A stretch of 64,000 nt of DNA from Tigriopus japonicus (Eukaryota > Arthropoda > Copepoda > Harpacticoida > Harpacticidae): the NCBI GenBank assembly GCA_010645155.1, contig CM021322.1:9428404-9492403 (forward strand), written 5' to 3'. The notes beneath the pieces are model-generated. The model worked only from the letters and a program-made list of their open reading frames with translations, did not search any database and had not been told where the DNA came from. Below, piece by piece: positions 11,843-22,404 of this stretch; the stretch's first letter is position 1, and each line of letters opens with the position of its first letter. The translations under genes were made by a program, and so were the position numbers.

Positions 11843-13563
11843 CAGCGTGACCAACTCTTGAAGATCAAAAAGAGCTAAAAATCTTAGTTTCAAGGCAAAT
11901 TTTGGAGCTAAACGAGCTAAATTTTGTTTGAAAAGAGAGCTAAATCTTAAATGGCCGAAAACACTAAAATTATCATACTTATAGACTTTACGTAATTGGC
12001 AATGTCTTTCAAGATATGACTTTTTAGTTTTTTTCTACTTCCATAAAAAACATCCACGAAAATAAGGTTATTCCGTGAGGTGATGTCGGCTAAACATAAA
12101 CATTGAAACATACGTTTCAAATAGAGCAGGGATAATGAAAGATCGGTGATCGGTAATGAAAGATGGTTAGTGGCAAAAGCCGTTTTTTTTGTTTCTGGGC
12201 CGACCAAAGAAAAATCTAATTTAACTCAGTATTTTTCCCGTAATTCAAAGCTCGCATGCTCAATATCAACTTGATCAAATAAACTTTTTGTCAGTTTGAG
12301 TAGAATAGTTTGAAGCACAGTAAAATAAGTGGAGGTTTTAGTCGGTAAAGGCTGGTCTACACATGAAACATTTTGGCTAGATTATTTGTCAAATATTCCG
12401 AAAGTGTTTGGTGTTTGCCAAATGTTTTCTTTCTGTTGCTTCTACACATGAACGTGCAATTTGTCAAATATTTTTTCCCTTGGCCAAAGTGTTGCCAAAC
12501 ACTGTTTGAAAACCAGTCACCTTTAGCAGAGTCCCGTAATTTAGAAAGTGAATTGTATACCGCCCGATACTGCCACATATTGTCACTTTTCAACGACTTT
12601 TTTTTCAATCTTGCCTTCTGCCCAAGACTTTTTTCTTTCCTTCGGTGTCATGTAATTTGGATGGAAAGTCTTACGCCTAACGCCACGCTATGGACATTGA
12701 CAATATCTACTGTCATTTTCAGTCCTTTTTTTGTTCCCCCCCTCAACCATTTTAAGACCTCTACTCTCCACTGGCATTTGGTTATGTCTACAGCTTCTTT
12801 AGTTCTGTCTAGGTTTTGGTGAACATTGGCAGTCATAACTGCCACTTGGCAACGTTGTTACCTTGTAAACTCCTCCGAACCTGTCAGTTGACGCATTTGA
12901 GACGTGACTAGTCTTTAACACAATTACAACTAACTGAGTATCGATGACTTTGGTGTCGTCCATTTCCGTGGATCCATGCAAACTTTCACAAATGACGTTA
13001 TATTTTAGTGATCTTGATGCCAAAAGTTAGAGGATTATTGTTTTGTCCTTCAATCCATTAATTTGAAACTTTTTTACTCAACAGTAGTCGTTTCATCATT
13101 GATCACCCTGCCTGCTTCGATGTGTATTTCGATTGTCGACGAGAAAAAGTTAGCCTAAGGACAAATAATTTTTCAACATGTTCAAAGTCAGAAATATTTG
13201 ACAAACAGCAAATAATATTTGCCATCAAGCAAATTTTGTCTTGGATTTGACCAAATATTTGCCGTTTTGTTTCACGTTTAGACCAGCCTTAAGCTGCTAT
13301 TTTTTTGCTGTAGCATGAGGAGCCATAGTTTGGAGTAGATTCTCCAGAAAATCCAACGTATTTGTAAAAAGAAAAAGAAAGTTTTTGAACAAGCAACATT
13401 TTGTTGGGAAGAAAATCTGGTAACTTAGAAAATTGTGAAAAGGAGCCAAAAATCCCTAAAATTCTCAGAAAAAGAGCTAAAAATGGCAAAGTATTTCAAA
13501 AGGAGCCAATAAATTTGGAGCTAAATTTCCAAAATATCAGGACAAAGAACTGACCGTCAGCTG
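11843..13563. mobile_element. Degenerate CAGCGTGACCA-family element (copy A), interrupted
   Basis: It starts 'cagcgtgaccaactcttg' and shares long stretches ('caaattttggagct', 'gtgaaaaggagcc.aaaatccctaaaatt') with 17721-19155. It is split by an unrelated inverted-repeat element at 12348-13290. The right end near 13563 is weakly defined and no target duplication was found. Confidence 0.5.
12348..13290. mobile_element. TIR element nested in copy A
   Basis: The left end 'aaggctggtctacacatgaaac' is matched inverted by the right end 'gtttcacgtttagaccagcctt'. Inside are repeated variants of 'tttgccaaata'. The flanks are 'taaa' and 'ttaa'-like, so a TTAA-type duplication is possible but not proven. 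ORFs inside show no family similarity. Confidence 0.6.
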
Positions 13564-13881
13564 AGACTACGTTGTGAAACGTCTAGGATTTCTCCTCCAC
13601 AGAAAAACCTATTTCCTTGATCTCTAAATGACAATAGTGCATTTAGCTATGCATAATCTAATGATGCTATGTACAACATTTTTCGTTAAAATGGTCTTTA
13701 TTGAAATCAGTTTTCCTACATCACAATAATAATGAAAATTTCTTCCAGGTTGTGGCTGTTAAAATTATGGCTCGTAATGTCTTTTAAGACCCGAAATGTA
13801 TAAAGCTTGTAGCTTTTCCAGATGTTGAATCAACTGACAGGACCAAATGAAAGCACGTTTGCCATTATCATCATGAGGTAG

Positions 13882-14223
13882 CTAATTCTGATTTTCAATA
13901 AGAGTGTTAGTTATTCTATTTAGTAGGTTTGGTAGGTTTTCTCCTCGATCCATTTCCAACCGAAAGCCTTCCGTCGCCTTCTTTAATTCATTCGCTTTCT
14001 CGTAGCACTCAATCTTGGCAAGAAGTTCTTTGATGACATGCTCCTTGTCTTGGATGACATGCTCCTTGTCTTGGATGACATGCTCCTTGTCATGGATGAC
14101 ACACTCCATGTCCTTGATGACTTTGGCTTGTTCGGCAATGGTTGATTCCAATCGTGCAATTTTTTCTTTTGGGCTTTCGGGATCAGGTGGAGTGTTAATC
14201 GATTGGTTGTCATCGCCCCACAT
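13882..14223 (-). CDS. Small coiled-coil protein with heptad tandem repeats
   Basis: The complete frame begins with ATG and encodes 113 residues. The acidic N-terminus is followed by a long predicted coiled coil (about residues 20-85). Its centre is four copies of a seven-residue unit resembling DKEHVIQ, encoded by 21-bp tandem repeats. Because the DNA unit is exactly seven codons, the repeats extend the coil without breaking the heptad register. No signal peptide, domain or known family recognised. Position inside transposon-rich DNA and absence of other exons leave open that it belongs to a mobile element or is non-coding. Confidence 0.4.
   Translation of the reverse strand: MWGDDNQSINTPPDPESPKEKIARLESTIAEQAKVIKDMECVIHDKEHVIQDKEHVIQDKEHVIKELLAKIECYEKANELKKATEGFRLEMDRGENLPNLLNRITNTLIENQN
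14032..14115. repeat. 21-bp tandem repeat, four units
   Basis: Units start at 14032, 14053, 14074 and 14095. The first three are nearly identical ('gatgacatgctccttgtcttg') and the fourth is diverged. The array lies in frame within the coiled-coil ORF. Confidence 0.9.
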
Positions 14224-14358
14224 GGTAAGCTACAAAACAAATCGGTTGGTTAGCTATCTTATTTGCACACATCTGATGAAATGAACTAAAAGATACGATT
14301 GTTTCTTTTTACAGGGATGATGAGCTTGATAGGAAACCATCGAAAAAGTATAGCCTTT

Positions 14359-15066
14359 TAACAAAAGACAGGATCTTTACAGACGAATAAACTTATTCGT
14401 TCTTATTCGTCTTTTTTATCTTGATTCGTTGGGAAAAAAAAAATTGTCTAATCTGAATCTTATTCGTATTTTTTCGTCCTATTGGGGCAACTTCATTCGT
14501 CCCTCATCTTCTAAATCAGGGGTCGGTAACCTGTGGGCCGCGGCCCACATGTAGGCCCGAGGGTAGTCATCCGAGGGCCCAAGTGCCATGAAGAAAGTTT
14601 GAAAAAGTGGGCCCAAGAGCCATCCATAGTACTGTACTCCTGGGCCCAAAGCTCTTTGATCGTTAATGTGTGGGCCCCTGAACCTACCAACGTCTGCTTA
14701 GTGGGCCTCTGACAATACGAATCAAATTTTGTGGGCCTCAACCCAAGAAAGGTTGCTGACCCCTGCTCTAAATGGTCAAAATTCGAATTTTGGGGGGGGA
14801 TTTTAATCGCTTTAAGCTGTATTTTTCAAATCAAATAAAGAAATGAAAAATTTCAACGCCAAGGCAAAGATATAATTTGATTACTTTTTGGCACTATTGG
14901 CCGTCTTTTTTCCGCCTTTTCTGGCAAATAATTCAATTCGTCTTTTGATCTTAAAAGCCAGCTTCATTCTTGTTTTTTAGTTTAATCGGGCGCTTTTATT
15001 ATTGGGCACTTTTATTCGTCTTAATTTGATAGTTTTATTCGCGGAAATTTCCTGTCTTCCTGTCTC
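14359..15066. mobile_element. Degenerate 'attcgtctt' repeat element carrying a nested MITE
   Basis: It opens near 'gacaggatctttacagacgaataaactt' and closes near 'cctgtcttcctgtctcta'. Both ends carry gacagg/cctgtc, and the interior repeats 'attcgtctt'. A related, truncated piece is at about 38740-38853. A hAT-type MITE (14517-14765) is inserted inside. Ends are approximate. Confidence 0.4.
14517..14765. mobile_element. hAT-type MITE with 8-bp target duplication
   Basis: The terminal inverted repeats are 'caggggtcggtaacc' and 'ggttgctgacccctg'. The flanking 8-mers are ttctaaat (14509-14516) and ctctaaat (14766-14773), matching 7 of 8. The 249-bp interior is GC-rich with repeated 'gtgggcc', and there is no ORF of note. 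CAGNG-type ends and 8-bp duplications are hAT hallmarks. Confidence 0.85.
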
Positions 15067-15383
15067 TATTTGCAACAAGTTATCGAAAGGATGTAGAACG
15101 ATATTTCTGATGCGGAGTTTGTGAAGGGTTACATTAGTTTTGACAATTTAAGTCATGTAAGTCATATTTATTTATCCTTATTTTCGTGCAACTCATAGAT
15201 TCAAAGCCCCAGATTTTCGGGCTTTAGGCCGGTTTTAGGGACTTATGCATTTAGTTCGGAAATTCTCAAAAGCCGCTAAGCTCGGGGGGTTCTTCGTGGT
15301 GAAATTTTAATTGAATGGGCCTGAGTAATGTATTTACGGAGGGATACCCAGAGGTGGAGTTTTTTCATAAATTTAACTTAGAT

Positions 15384-15425
15384 CAGAGGTCGGCAACCTC
15401 TTGGCCACGGCCCACATTCGGGTTC
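15384..15425 (+). mobile_element. hAT-type terminal fragment
   Basis: 'cagaggtcggcaacctcttggcc' followed by 'acggcccacat' resembles the left end of the MITE at 14517. No matching right end was found nearby, so it is a truncated relic. Confidence 0.55.
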
Positions 15426-15463
15426 TAAGGTTCTAATTTTTTAATTACATTTTTTTAATTTTT

Positions 15464-15558
15464 AATTTCTCTTCTAAATTACTGTACCAACCACCACAAT
15501 TAGTTGGTTAAGGCGAGTGACATTAAAATTGCGTTGGTTAAATTTGGAAATTGACGTA
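15464..15558 (+). repeat. 95-bp direct repeat, copy 1
   Basis: Nearly identical to 16254-16348 (a few substitutions), in the same orientation, 790 bp apart. The DNA between has no recognised coding sequence. Confidence 0.9.
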
Positions 15559-16253
15559 AATGCATTAATTCACTTTAAATGCATTAATTTCTTCAAAATA
15601 AAAATTTTAAAATGCGCCACGGATGTTCAAAATGCTTAGTAAAATAGTGAATTTTCATCTATTTAAAGAACGACTCCAACTTTTTTGCCGACCATAACTA
15701 AGATGAATCCATTATTTATTGCTTTACTTTTCATTTGAACATTCATAATTAAATGTTTTCAAAATTTTCATTATGTGACATTTGTTGAAAAAATATATGT
15801 AGTTAAAAGTCATAATTTTAGGTACTACAAAATGTTTGCAGTTTCATTGGTCATGAATGTGAATGACAAATATTACTATAATTTTGGAGGTAGGAGCACT
15901 TGAAATGTTCACAATTTTAAGATATTATGACCTGTTTCGTCATTGCCAACAATGTTCAACTTAGCCTCCATCTCTTTCAACTCTTTTGGTATAAATGAAT
16001 GACTTAAAGCTTTTTCAGGGCAATTTATATGTGTTGAACATGCTCAAAGCATTGACACATCTTTTTCTTAAGAACTACATTGCAAAAAATTGAATTAAAT
16101 GTATGTTCTTTCTCTGAGAACGTCAGGCAGTATAAAGCAAATTACATGACACTGCAAGAATGTCTTTTACAAAGGTTTGGAAGAGGTTAAAGTTCAAAAG
16201 TAAAAAGCAATAATGCTAATGGGCCTGATACCAAATATGAAGGTCTCTGTTAA

Positions 16254-16348
16254 AATTTCTCTTCTAAATTACTGTACCAGCCACCGCAATTAGTTGGTTA
16301 AGGCGAGTGACATTAAAATTGCGTTGGTTAAATTTGGAAATTGACGTA
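16254..16348 (+). repeat. 95-bp direct repeat, copy 2
   Basis: Second copy of the 15464-15558 sequence, ending at the same 'ttgacgta'. It is followed at 16380-16445 by a short tandem duplication of 'gatctatagaaatctctac'. Confidence 0.9.
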
Positions 16349-16458
16349 CTTCCTTGAAAGCTCTATCTTCTATCTCTTGCAGATCTATAGAAATCTCTAC
16401 TTTTGATATCAGATCGTAGAGATCTATCTATAGAAATCTCTACTTTAGGCCTATCAAC

Positions 16459-17296
16459 TATGGACGGTATTTATAGCAGGATCTCATGCCAGCAAGGTTA
16501 CGTGATTTTTCACAAACATTGCGTACGCTTCCGAAACTTGCTTTGAAAGTATGTTTTCTAGTTCTTCACTTGCAAATGAAGAAAGTCTGCAAATAATGGT
16601 TTTAAATTTTCAAGTTTCTTTCCACGTTTGACTAAATTTGATTAGAAGAACATGGTTTAAAGCAAGTTGTTTAAACAAAGGTAGAACCCTCCATCAATGA
16701 TACACCAAACATCAAAGTGGCACTGGTTGCTGCAGCAGTAATTTCTCATTTACTTTTCTCTAAATTGCATATGGAGGGTATTTACCGCAGGATACAAGCC
16801 CAACAAGGTTGCTTGCAAGGGTTTTACGTTGCTGTAAACCACTTGCCTTAAACCATGTTCTTCCACTTCAAATTTAGTCAAACTTGAAAAGAGTAAAATC
16901 GGAGAATCCAAGACAACCGTAATTAGTTGAGGTACTGAACCGTCGCAAGATGACACAAGGCGGCGGAAAGGGCAGAAGTAAATCCGTAAGGTTTGGACCA
17001 GTTGGACCCTCAAAGGAGAATTAAAGACATGTCCGTTAGTTTCATTGAAACAAGAATTCAGAACACAAAAAATACAACATAAGCATAATTGAGACACTCC
17101 GGCAAAATTACTTAACTTTCATAGGACACAATAACTTTTCATATTGATAACCTTAAAACCATTATTTGCAGATTTTCATTTGCGAGTGAAGAATTAGAAA
17201 ATATACTTTCAAAGCAAATTTCGGAAGCGAACGCAATGTTTGTGAAAAATCACGCAACCTTTCTGACATGCTAACCTTCTTTAGATACCGTCCATA
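16459..17296. mobile_element. MULE-like element with ~150-bp TIRs and perfect 9-bp target duplication
   Basis: The ends are 'tatggacggtat' and its complement 'ataccgtccata'. The inverted match continues inward about 150 bases, including 'gtgatttttcacaaacattgcg' shared by both arms. CCTATCAAC flanks the element exactly at 16450-16458 and 17297-17305. A second, inner inverted pair ('gaacatggttta', about 16600-16660 against about 16845-16900) gives nested foldback structure. A further variant of the end motif ('tatggagggtatttaccgcagg') occurs near 16770. No transposase; the 115-residue minus ORF inside is probably chance. Confidence 0.85.
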
Positions 17297-17424
17297 CCTA
17301 TCAACAGCTGATAATAAAACATTCTGACACTTGCAGTGTAAAAATAAATTGGCGCGGATATTTTAAATCATTTAGAAACATGATGCTCCCCGACTTTGCC
17401 TTCGCCCTGTTATGGCATTGTTCA

Positions 17425-17478
17425 AAACCCCTTCAGGGCCCCCTTTGGGAGCCCTAATCCCCAGTTTAAGAACCGCTG
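17425..17478 (-). mobile_element. Charlie-like hAT terminal fragment
   Basis: Read on the minus strand it begins CAGCGGTTCTTAAACTGGGG and continues with a GC-rich run, as in many hAT ends. The other end was not found. Confidence 0.5.
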
Positions 17479-18061
17479 GTTTAGTTGGAATAAATCAACA
17501 AAGGTTGTATTCCGTTTGCCAATTTTCAACAAAAAGCGAACCTAGTGGGGGGTTTGTTGCTTTTAGCCTAGCCTCAACTCGAGTCTCGACTGTGGTCTCT
17601 AGTCTCTACCCTCAACACTCACCGTTATTATCAGACAGAGCCGAAAGGAGAAAGGTACACGATTTGACTCTTGACACCAACTGTTCTCTTCCCAATGCTA
17701 GGTTTCAATCAATTGCCTTGCAGCGTGACCAGCTGTTTAAGACTAAAAAAGCACGAAGCCTCAGCAGTTAAGAGGCAAATTTTGGAGCTTACGAGCTAGC
17801 TTTGTTTTCAAAAAAAGAGCTAAAATTATAAAAAAAAACACCAAAAGAGACAATTCTTTTTTTGTTTTGAACCTTTCATGATTGGCGGTGCCTTCTGAGT
17901 TCTGAGTTTTGAGACAAGAAAAAATGGGCTTTAATTTTTTTCTTAATTCCTCTTAAAAAAATGCCCATCAAAAAGGTTCTTCTTTGCTGATGTGATGCGG
18001 GATTTTTGTATGTTACGTTAATATGAGTGATTAACGTAGCACAGGGGTCGGCAACCGGTGG

Positions 18062-18528
18062 GATTTCACATAGCTTTTCAATATAGCAAAAGTAAATATT
18101 TTTTGAGTTTTGGAACTTAAGTCAAAATAGCTCAAAATAAGAAAAAAATATCACATAAAAAGGCATTTAAAATACGTTTTCCAATAAAAAAACTTTTGCA
18201 GTATCAAAGACACTCAAAGTTGGGTAATAATTTAAAGTTTTGAAAAAATCGGTTAATGTTTCAAGTTTCGATTTTAGTCCATTTTGAACATGGTTCTTCT
18301 AGAAATTGTAATTTTGGATATGACTCTGTTACACATTCTTATTTGTAATTTTGGCACAACACACATCATAGCGTACTCTAAATAGTTGTGAAAATGACTT
18401 TCCAAAAATCTTGTTTAAGTGCATTCTAAGTGATATTTTTTTCATATTTTGAGCTATTTTGACATAAGTTCTTAAACTCAAAAAATCATTTATTTTTGTT
18501 ACATTGAAAAGTTATGTGAAATCTTTGG
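18062..18528. mobile_element. Inverted-repeat (foldback) element
   Basis: The left arm, about 18062-18185 (including 'gtcaaaatagctcaaaat'), is complementary to the right arm, about 18405-18528 ('attttgagctattttgaca'). The AT-rich spacer is about 220 bp. The sequence just left, 'caggggtcggcaacc' at 18042, is a hAT-type end, but the matching right end is missing. Confidence 0.7.
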
Positions 18529-18639
18529 GAACTTGTTTTTTCATATAATTGTAAGGTTTTTCGGCTTATTGGGGTCAAAAATGGATCATTCAAAGTCAAA
18601 GAATTCAGCTGTTGCTGAATAAATTTTTATTTAATTTGA

Positions 18640-18870
18640 ATTCATAAGGTAACTAAATGGTCTCTAAATATGGATTAAATAGTTTGTTCAAATTTTTTTA
18701 TATTTCATAGGTTTTTAGGTACACAACTTTTTCCCTGGACCTAATCTTGTGCAATACAATAAAAGTAAAGTTGTTTTCCATTGAGTTGTGGGTTCAAAAA
18801 TGGCCATGATGTCTTTGGGTATTTTGATTCAAACCTAAAAAGCCTTTCGGAACACCGTGGCTCATCAGAA
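18640..18870 (+). repeat. Dispersed repeat, one half of the 57.2/58.7-kb inverted element
   Basis: It matches 58540-58740 in the same orientation and 57168-57410 in reverse. Shared signatures are 'ctctaaatatgg', 'caatacaataaaagtaaagttg', 'catgatgtctttgggtatt' and 'aacctaaaaagcc'. Confidence 0.85.
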
Positions 18871-19155
18871 ACACAGATCTTCCGAAGTTTCTTTCCCGCC
18901 AAAAATCGTGACATCACTAGTAATTCCTGCCTTTTTGAAAATAAACCTCATTGTGAAGATTAGAAAATCTTGGAAAAATTGTGAAAAGGAGCCGAAAATC
19001 CCTAAAATTGTCAGAAAAGGGGCAAAAATGACAAAACAGTTCAAAAGAGGCTAAAAGAGCCAAAAGCCTAAATGCTTCCAATTTGTCCCTAAATTTCAAA
19101 AGTATCAGGCAAAAGCGCTGAATTTAGCTCTTTAGAGCTAAATTTGGTCAGGCTG

Positions 19156-20445
19156 CTTGGCACTTGCAAATTACTGTGCTCTGCTCACGAGTTGGTGGCG
19201 AGAGCAGAGTTGCCAGGGATTTAAAGCAGACATTGTCAAAAGATGTTTGAAATACTACCATTTTACTTTCATAACCTGCTATGCTATTAAGGAAATAAAT
19301 CCAGACTGCCACAATCTGCCACTCTTTCAAGAAACTGTTTCCATTGCTCTAGATTTGCAAATTTTAAATTTGTTTTTAACTTTTCGTTCTCCGTTCTCCG
19401 TTTTCAAGCTCCACATATTTTGCCATACTGCCCCTTTCTCTACTTTTTACAACTACTCTATTTACGCCAATAACATCTCTCTCTTCCTGCCATTTGAAAT
19501 TTTCATTGATATCGTATCATGTTTCGCATAGTCACTCATGCAAAAAAGTGGCAGGAAAAACTGCCCTCTTGCGTCACTGGATGAGAGGGTTTTGCCCATA
19601 GATATTTATAGATACGACATACTCAGTCAACTCTGCTTGTTATTATATAGGATGATTTTAATTTTAACTACGCCAGATTATCGTCAAAAAGCTCTCTTCC
19701 TTCAAGTTTTGTCACTGAGAGCAAACGTGTTTCTGGTCATAGTCAAATTGGACACACTCCCAGGCTTGGTACAATCCCGTCTTTGAAGAAAATGATCATC
19801 ATGAACATAATTTACATTTGGTCTAGCACTGCCTTACATGACATCAATGAATTACCTTTTATGTTTACAACTAAAGGAGGGCAAAATATTCAAAACAACA
19901 ATGTTAGATGAAACTTATCTTATTTCATTCCTTGGACATAAAACAGGACAGAAAATCTACCCTGCATAGTAAATCACCGTTTCTAAAAAATATTGGACTC
20001 ACTCACACAACCATTTATTCATTGTTGTCCTTAAAAACTGAGTTTCTCGCATCTATGGAAATCTGTGGTTTTGCCTTATTGCCTTGCTCAGGAAAGATCC
20101 TCTTACCACAGGACGCGAATTTCAGCGTGGTGGCTGTTAGGTCTCTAGCTTAGAAAGGAACACAGTCAAAACGGCAGGTTGCGAGAGTAATTTCGAAATC
20201 TTGCGTTATCCTAAAGAGAAGACATTGAATGAAGTGGAATAAATGATATGTTATGTGATATAAATGATATCTGTGAGCCATATCGGGCCATGGAGGAACT
20301 GGTACGAAGCCAAAACTCGCCCACGAGTACGTGTGAAACCATCTCCGATGGTGACGACCAACAAACCCCCAATGAGAACCAGATTTCGCTGCTGGGTCTA
20401 AATGGGCAATTTTATCGAGCTCAAACATTACCAATTTGGAGGATG
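19156..20445. other. Intergenic, no supported gene
   Basis: Several short ORFs on both strands (for example 19157-19531) lack any domain, splice support or codon pattern. Nothing further recognised. Confidence 0.4.
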
Positions 20446-20532
20446 GAATGTCTCACTTGTCCTCGGATTACCTTGAACTCGAAGACACAATCAATCAATA
20501 AAAGAAACTTGAAGACCAAACTACCAATTCAA
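20446..20532 (+). repeat. Imperfect inverted repeat arm left of the THAP transposon
   Basis: About 70% matched by the reverse complement of 24753-24838 ('gaaacttgaggat.taac.accaattc', 'ctcggat.a.c..aactc'). The two copies bracket the transposon at 20726-24464. They probably represent an older repeat family present twice by chance. Confidence 0.6.
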
Positions 20533-20962
20533 GCTAGGGTCACACAAAGTATAACAATCCAGATTTCTAACCAAGTTTGTCCTCTGTAAAAAGAACTACA
20601 TAGCTTTCTTGTGAGTCAATATGCATATGGCGGGTTTTTCTTCTCGAAGACATGAAGGACTTACAAATTTCTTACCCATCCACGGATTAGGGTGAACTTA
20701 GTGAGTAATTGGGGTTGGTATAGGGTAGTGATGGACTGAAAGCGCTTTCGGCCGAAATTTCGGTTTCGGGAAAGCTGCTTTGTCGGAAAGCAGACATGCA
20801 CTATTCACAGATGCATCCAACATCAGTTGAAAAATTCAGCTGTTTCTTATTTGTAAACAAAAGTTTGAGTGTGTGTTCCGAGCTCGGCGTGTTCTAATTC
20901 ACCTATGTAGAACGTGACGGTAAATCCGATTTTGCACCGTTCTTCCATTCCATAGCGACGAA

Positions 20963-22219
20963 ATGGATCCCCATGGACCTCGAATCACTCTTGTTGATGG
21001 GGGATTTGGAACGATCTTTGGTTTAAGCTTCAGAAAGTACATGATTAAGAACGGTCAAGATATAATTGACAACGTATTTAACGTTAGCGAAGTTCGCGAG
21101 AATGGGGCTGTGACAATCACTGCTAAGTGCTTTCACACAACTGGAATCACAGAGTCCCCTTATCACATTGAGTTTGAGTTGGATGAGACCACTCGGAGGG
21201 TGGTCAGTTCAAGATGCTCATGTCAAGCTGGGTGCATTGCACTGTGCAAACATGGAGCCGCTGTGTATATGTGGGTAAACCAAGAGCGATCTGAGAGTCA
21301 AACCGATCAAATGCAAAAATGGCATATTCCCTCGAAACTTCTCCAATATAAATATCCAAAAGGCGAAACGATCGAACAACTCCTGGGCTCTTCCAACCCT
21401 TCTGAATCCCGTATCAATGTTCAAGGCAAAAACTGCGCTGATAAGTTCCGGACTCTGGCAATGGAGTTAGAAGCGTTCGACTTAACTTACACTTCCATGT
21501 ACAAAAGTCTGACAATTGAACCAAAACGGAACGATTCTTTAGATGAAGTGATGGAACTGGATGGAAGAGTGGTCTTCCTATTCGAGAATCCGTTGGAAAT
21601 ATCGGCCTTGTCGGAAAGAGATCTCGGTGTTTTGGATCCCATTCATCTTGAATTTTACAATAAACACGTTAATTGTAACCACGACCGGATCATCAATATT
21701 TGTATGAAGACAATTGGGCAAACCAGCAAGAAGGCGTGGTATCAGGAACGAAAATTTCGCATCTCGTCATCCAAAGCCAAACAATTGACAGGTGCAAGAA
21801 AACCAGAAACTTTATTGAAATATTTCTTCCAATCATTGGCCGACAACACCAACTTCAGATATGGGCGAGAAAATGAATCTGCAGCTAGATCAAAATATGA
21901 AGAAATAACTGGGGACAAAGTTGAACAAGTCGGACTGATGGTTCATCCAAAATACCCTTGGGTATGTGCATCACCAGATGGGATTATCTTTGGAAATGGT
22001 GAACCACGATTGTTGGAAATTAAATGCCCGATCTCTTGTAAGGACCAACTGGTGTCAGTAAAATATGTTAAGGAAGGTAACTTGTCCAAGACGCACATGT
22101 ATTACTTTCAAATTCAAACGCAAATGTTTGTCAGTAATATAAAAACATGTGACTTGTTCATCTACTCAAGTGCTGACTGGAAATTGTTATCTGTTCAAAG
22201 GGATGATGAATTTCTCTAG
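20963..22219 (+). CDS. Transposon-encoded SWIM zinc finger + YqaJ-type nuclease
   Basis: An uninterrupted frame encodes 418 residues from an ATG 237 bp inside the left end. Residues 85-97 form a SWIM finger (CxC...CxH: C85, C87, C95, H97), probably a DNA- or protein-binding module. Residues about 258-400 match the lambda-exonuclease/YqaJ fold: GRENE at 301-305, ASPDG with D339, LEIKCP with E352 and K354, and the downstream Gln-rich helix YYFQIQTQM. These are the metal-binding and catalytic positions of the PD-(D/E)XK family, so the nuclease is predicted to be active. It is a partner of the transposase on the opposite strand and may trim or process ends during transposition, which is inferred. 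No intron is needed. The frame is intact while its transposase is broken. Confidence 0.88.
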   Translation: MDPHGPRITLVDGGFGTIFGLSFRKYMIKNGQDIIDNVFNVSEVRENGAVTITAKCFHTTGITESPYHIEFELDETTRRVVSSRCSCQAGCIALCKHGAAVYMWVNQERSESQTDQMQKWHIPSKLLQYKYPKGETIEQLLGSSNPSESRINVQGKNCADKFRTLAMELEAFDLTYTSMYKSLTIEPKRNDSLDEVMELDGRVVFLFENPLEISALSERDLGVLDPIHLEFYNKHVNCNHDRIINICMKTIGQTSKKAWYQERKFRISSSKAKQLTGARKPETLLKYFFQSLADNTNFRYGRENESAARSKYEEITGDKVEQVGLMVHPKYPWVCASPDGIIFGNGEPRLLEIKCPISCKDQLVSVKYVKEGNLSKTHMYYFQIQTQMFVSNIKTCDLFIYSSADWKLLSVQRDDEFL

Positions 22220-22404
22220 AATGTGCTCCTTAAATTGGAGAATATTTTCTTCACGCAACTATTACCAGCTATGTGCTCTCCAAATTAAGCATTGCGAACA
22301 AGTGAAAGCGTCTTTTTGTTATGAAAACAATGTTACCTTTTCAAATTATATCCCAAGGTTTTGATAATAAACATTTGGGCAAATAGTTCCATTTTGTGAA
22401 GGTG

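Larger units (their letters stand above)
17721..19155. mobile_element. CAGCGTGACCA-family element (copy B) with nested repeats
   Basis: It begins 'cagcgtgaccagctg' and ends 'tttggtcaggctg', imperfect inverted ends. Internal blocks match copy A at 11843-13563. It is interrupted by a hAT-like end at 18042 leading into an inverted-repeat element, and by the repeat at 18640-18870. No 8-bp duplication could be aligned. Confidence 0.5.

Noticed and set aside
16750..17097. 115-residue minus ORF in the MULE-like element
   Set aside because: No transposase motif and it overlaps inverted-repeat arms; probably chance.
17412..17771. 119-residue plus ORF
   Set aside because: It crosses a hAT terminal repeat and the start of another element; no domain.
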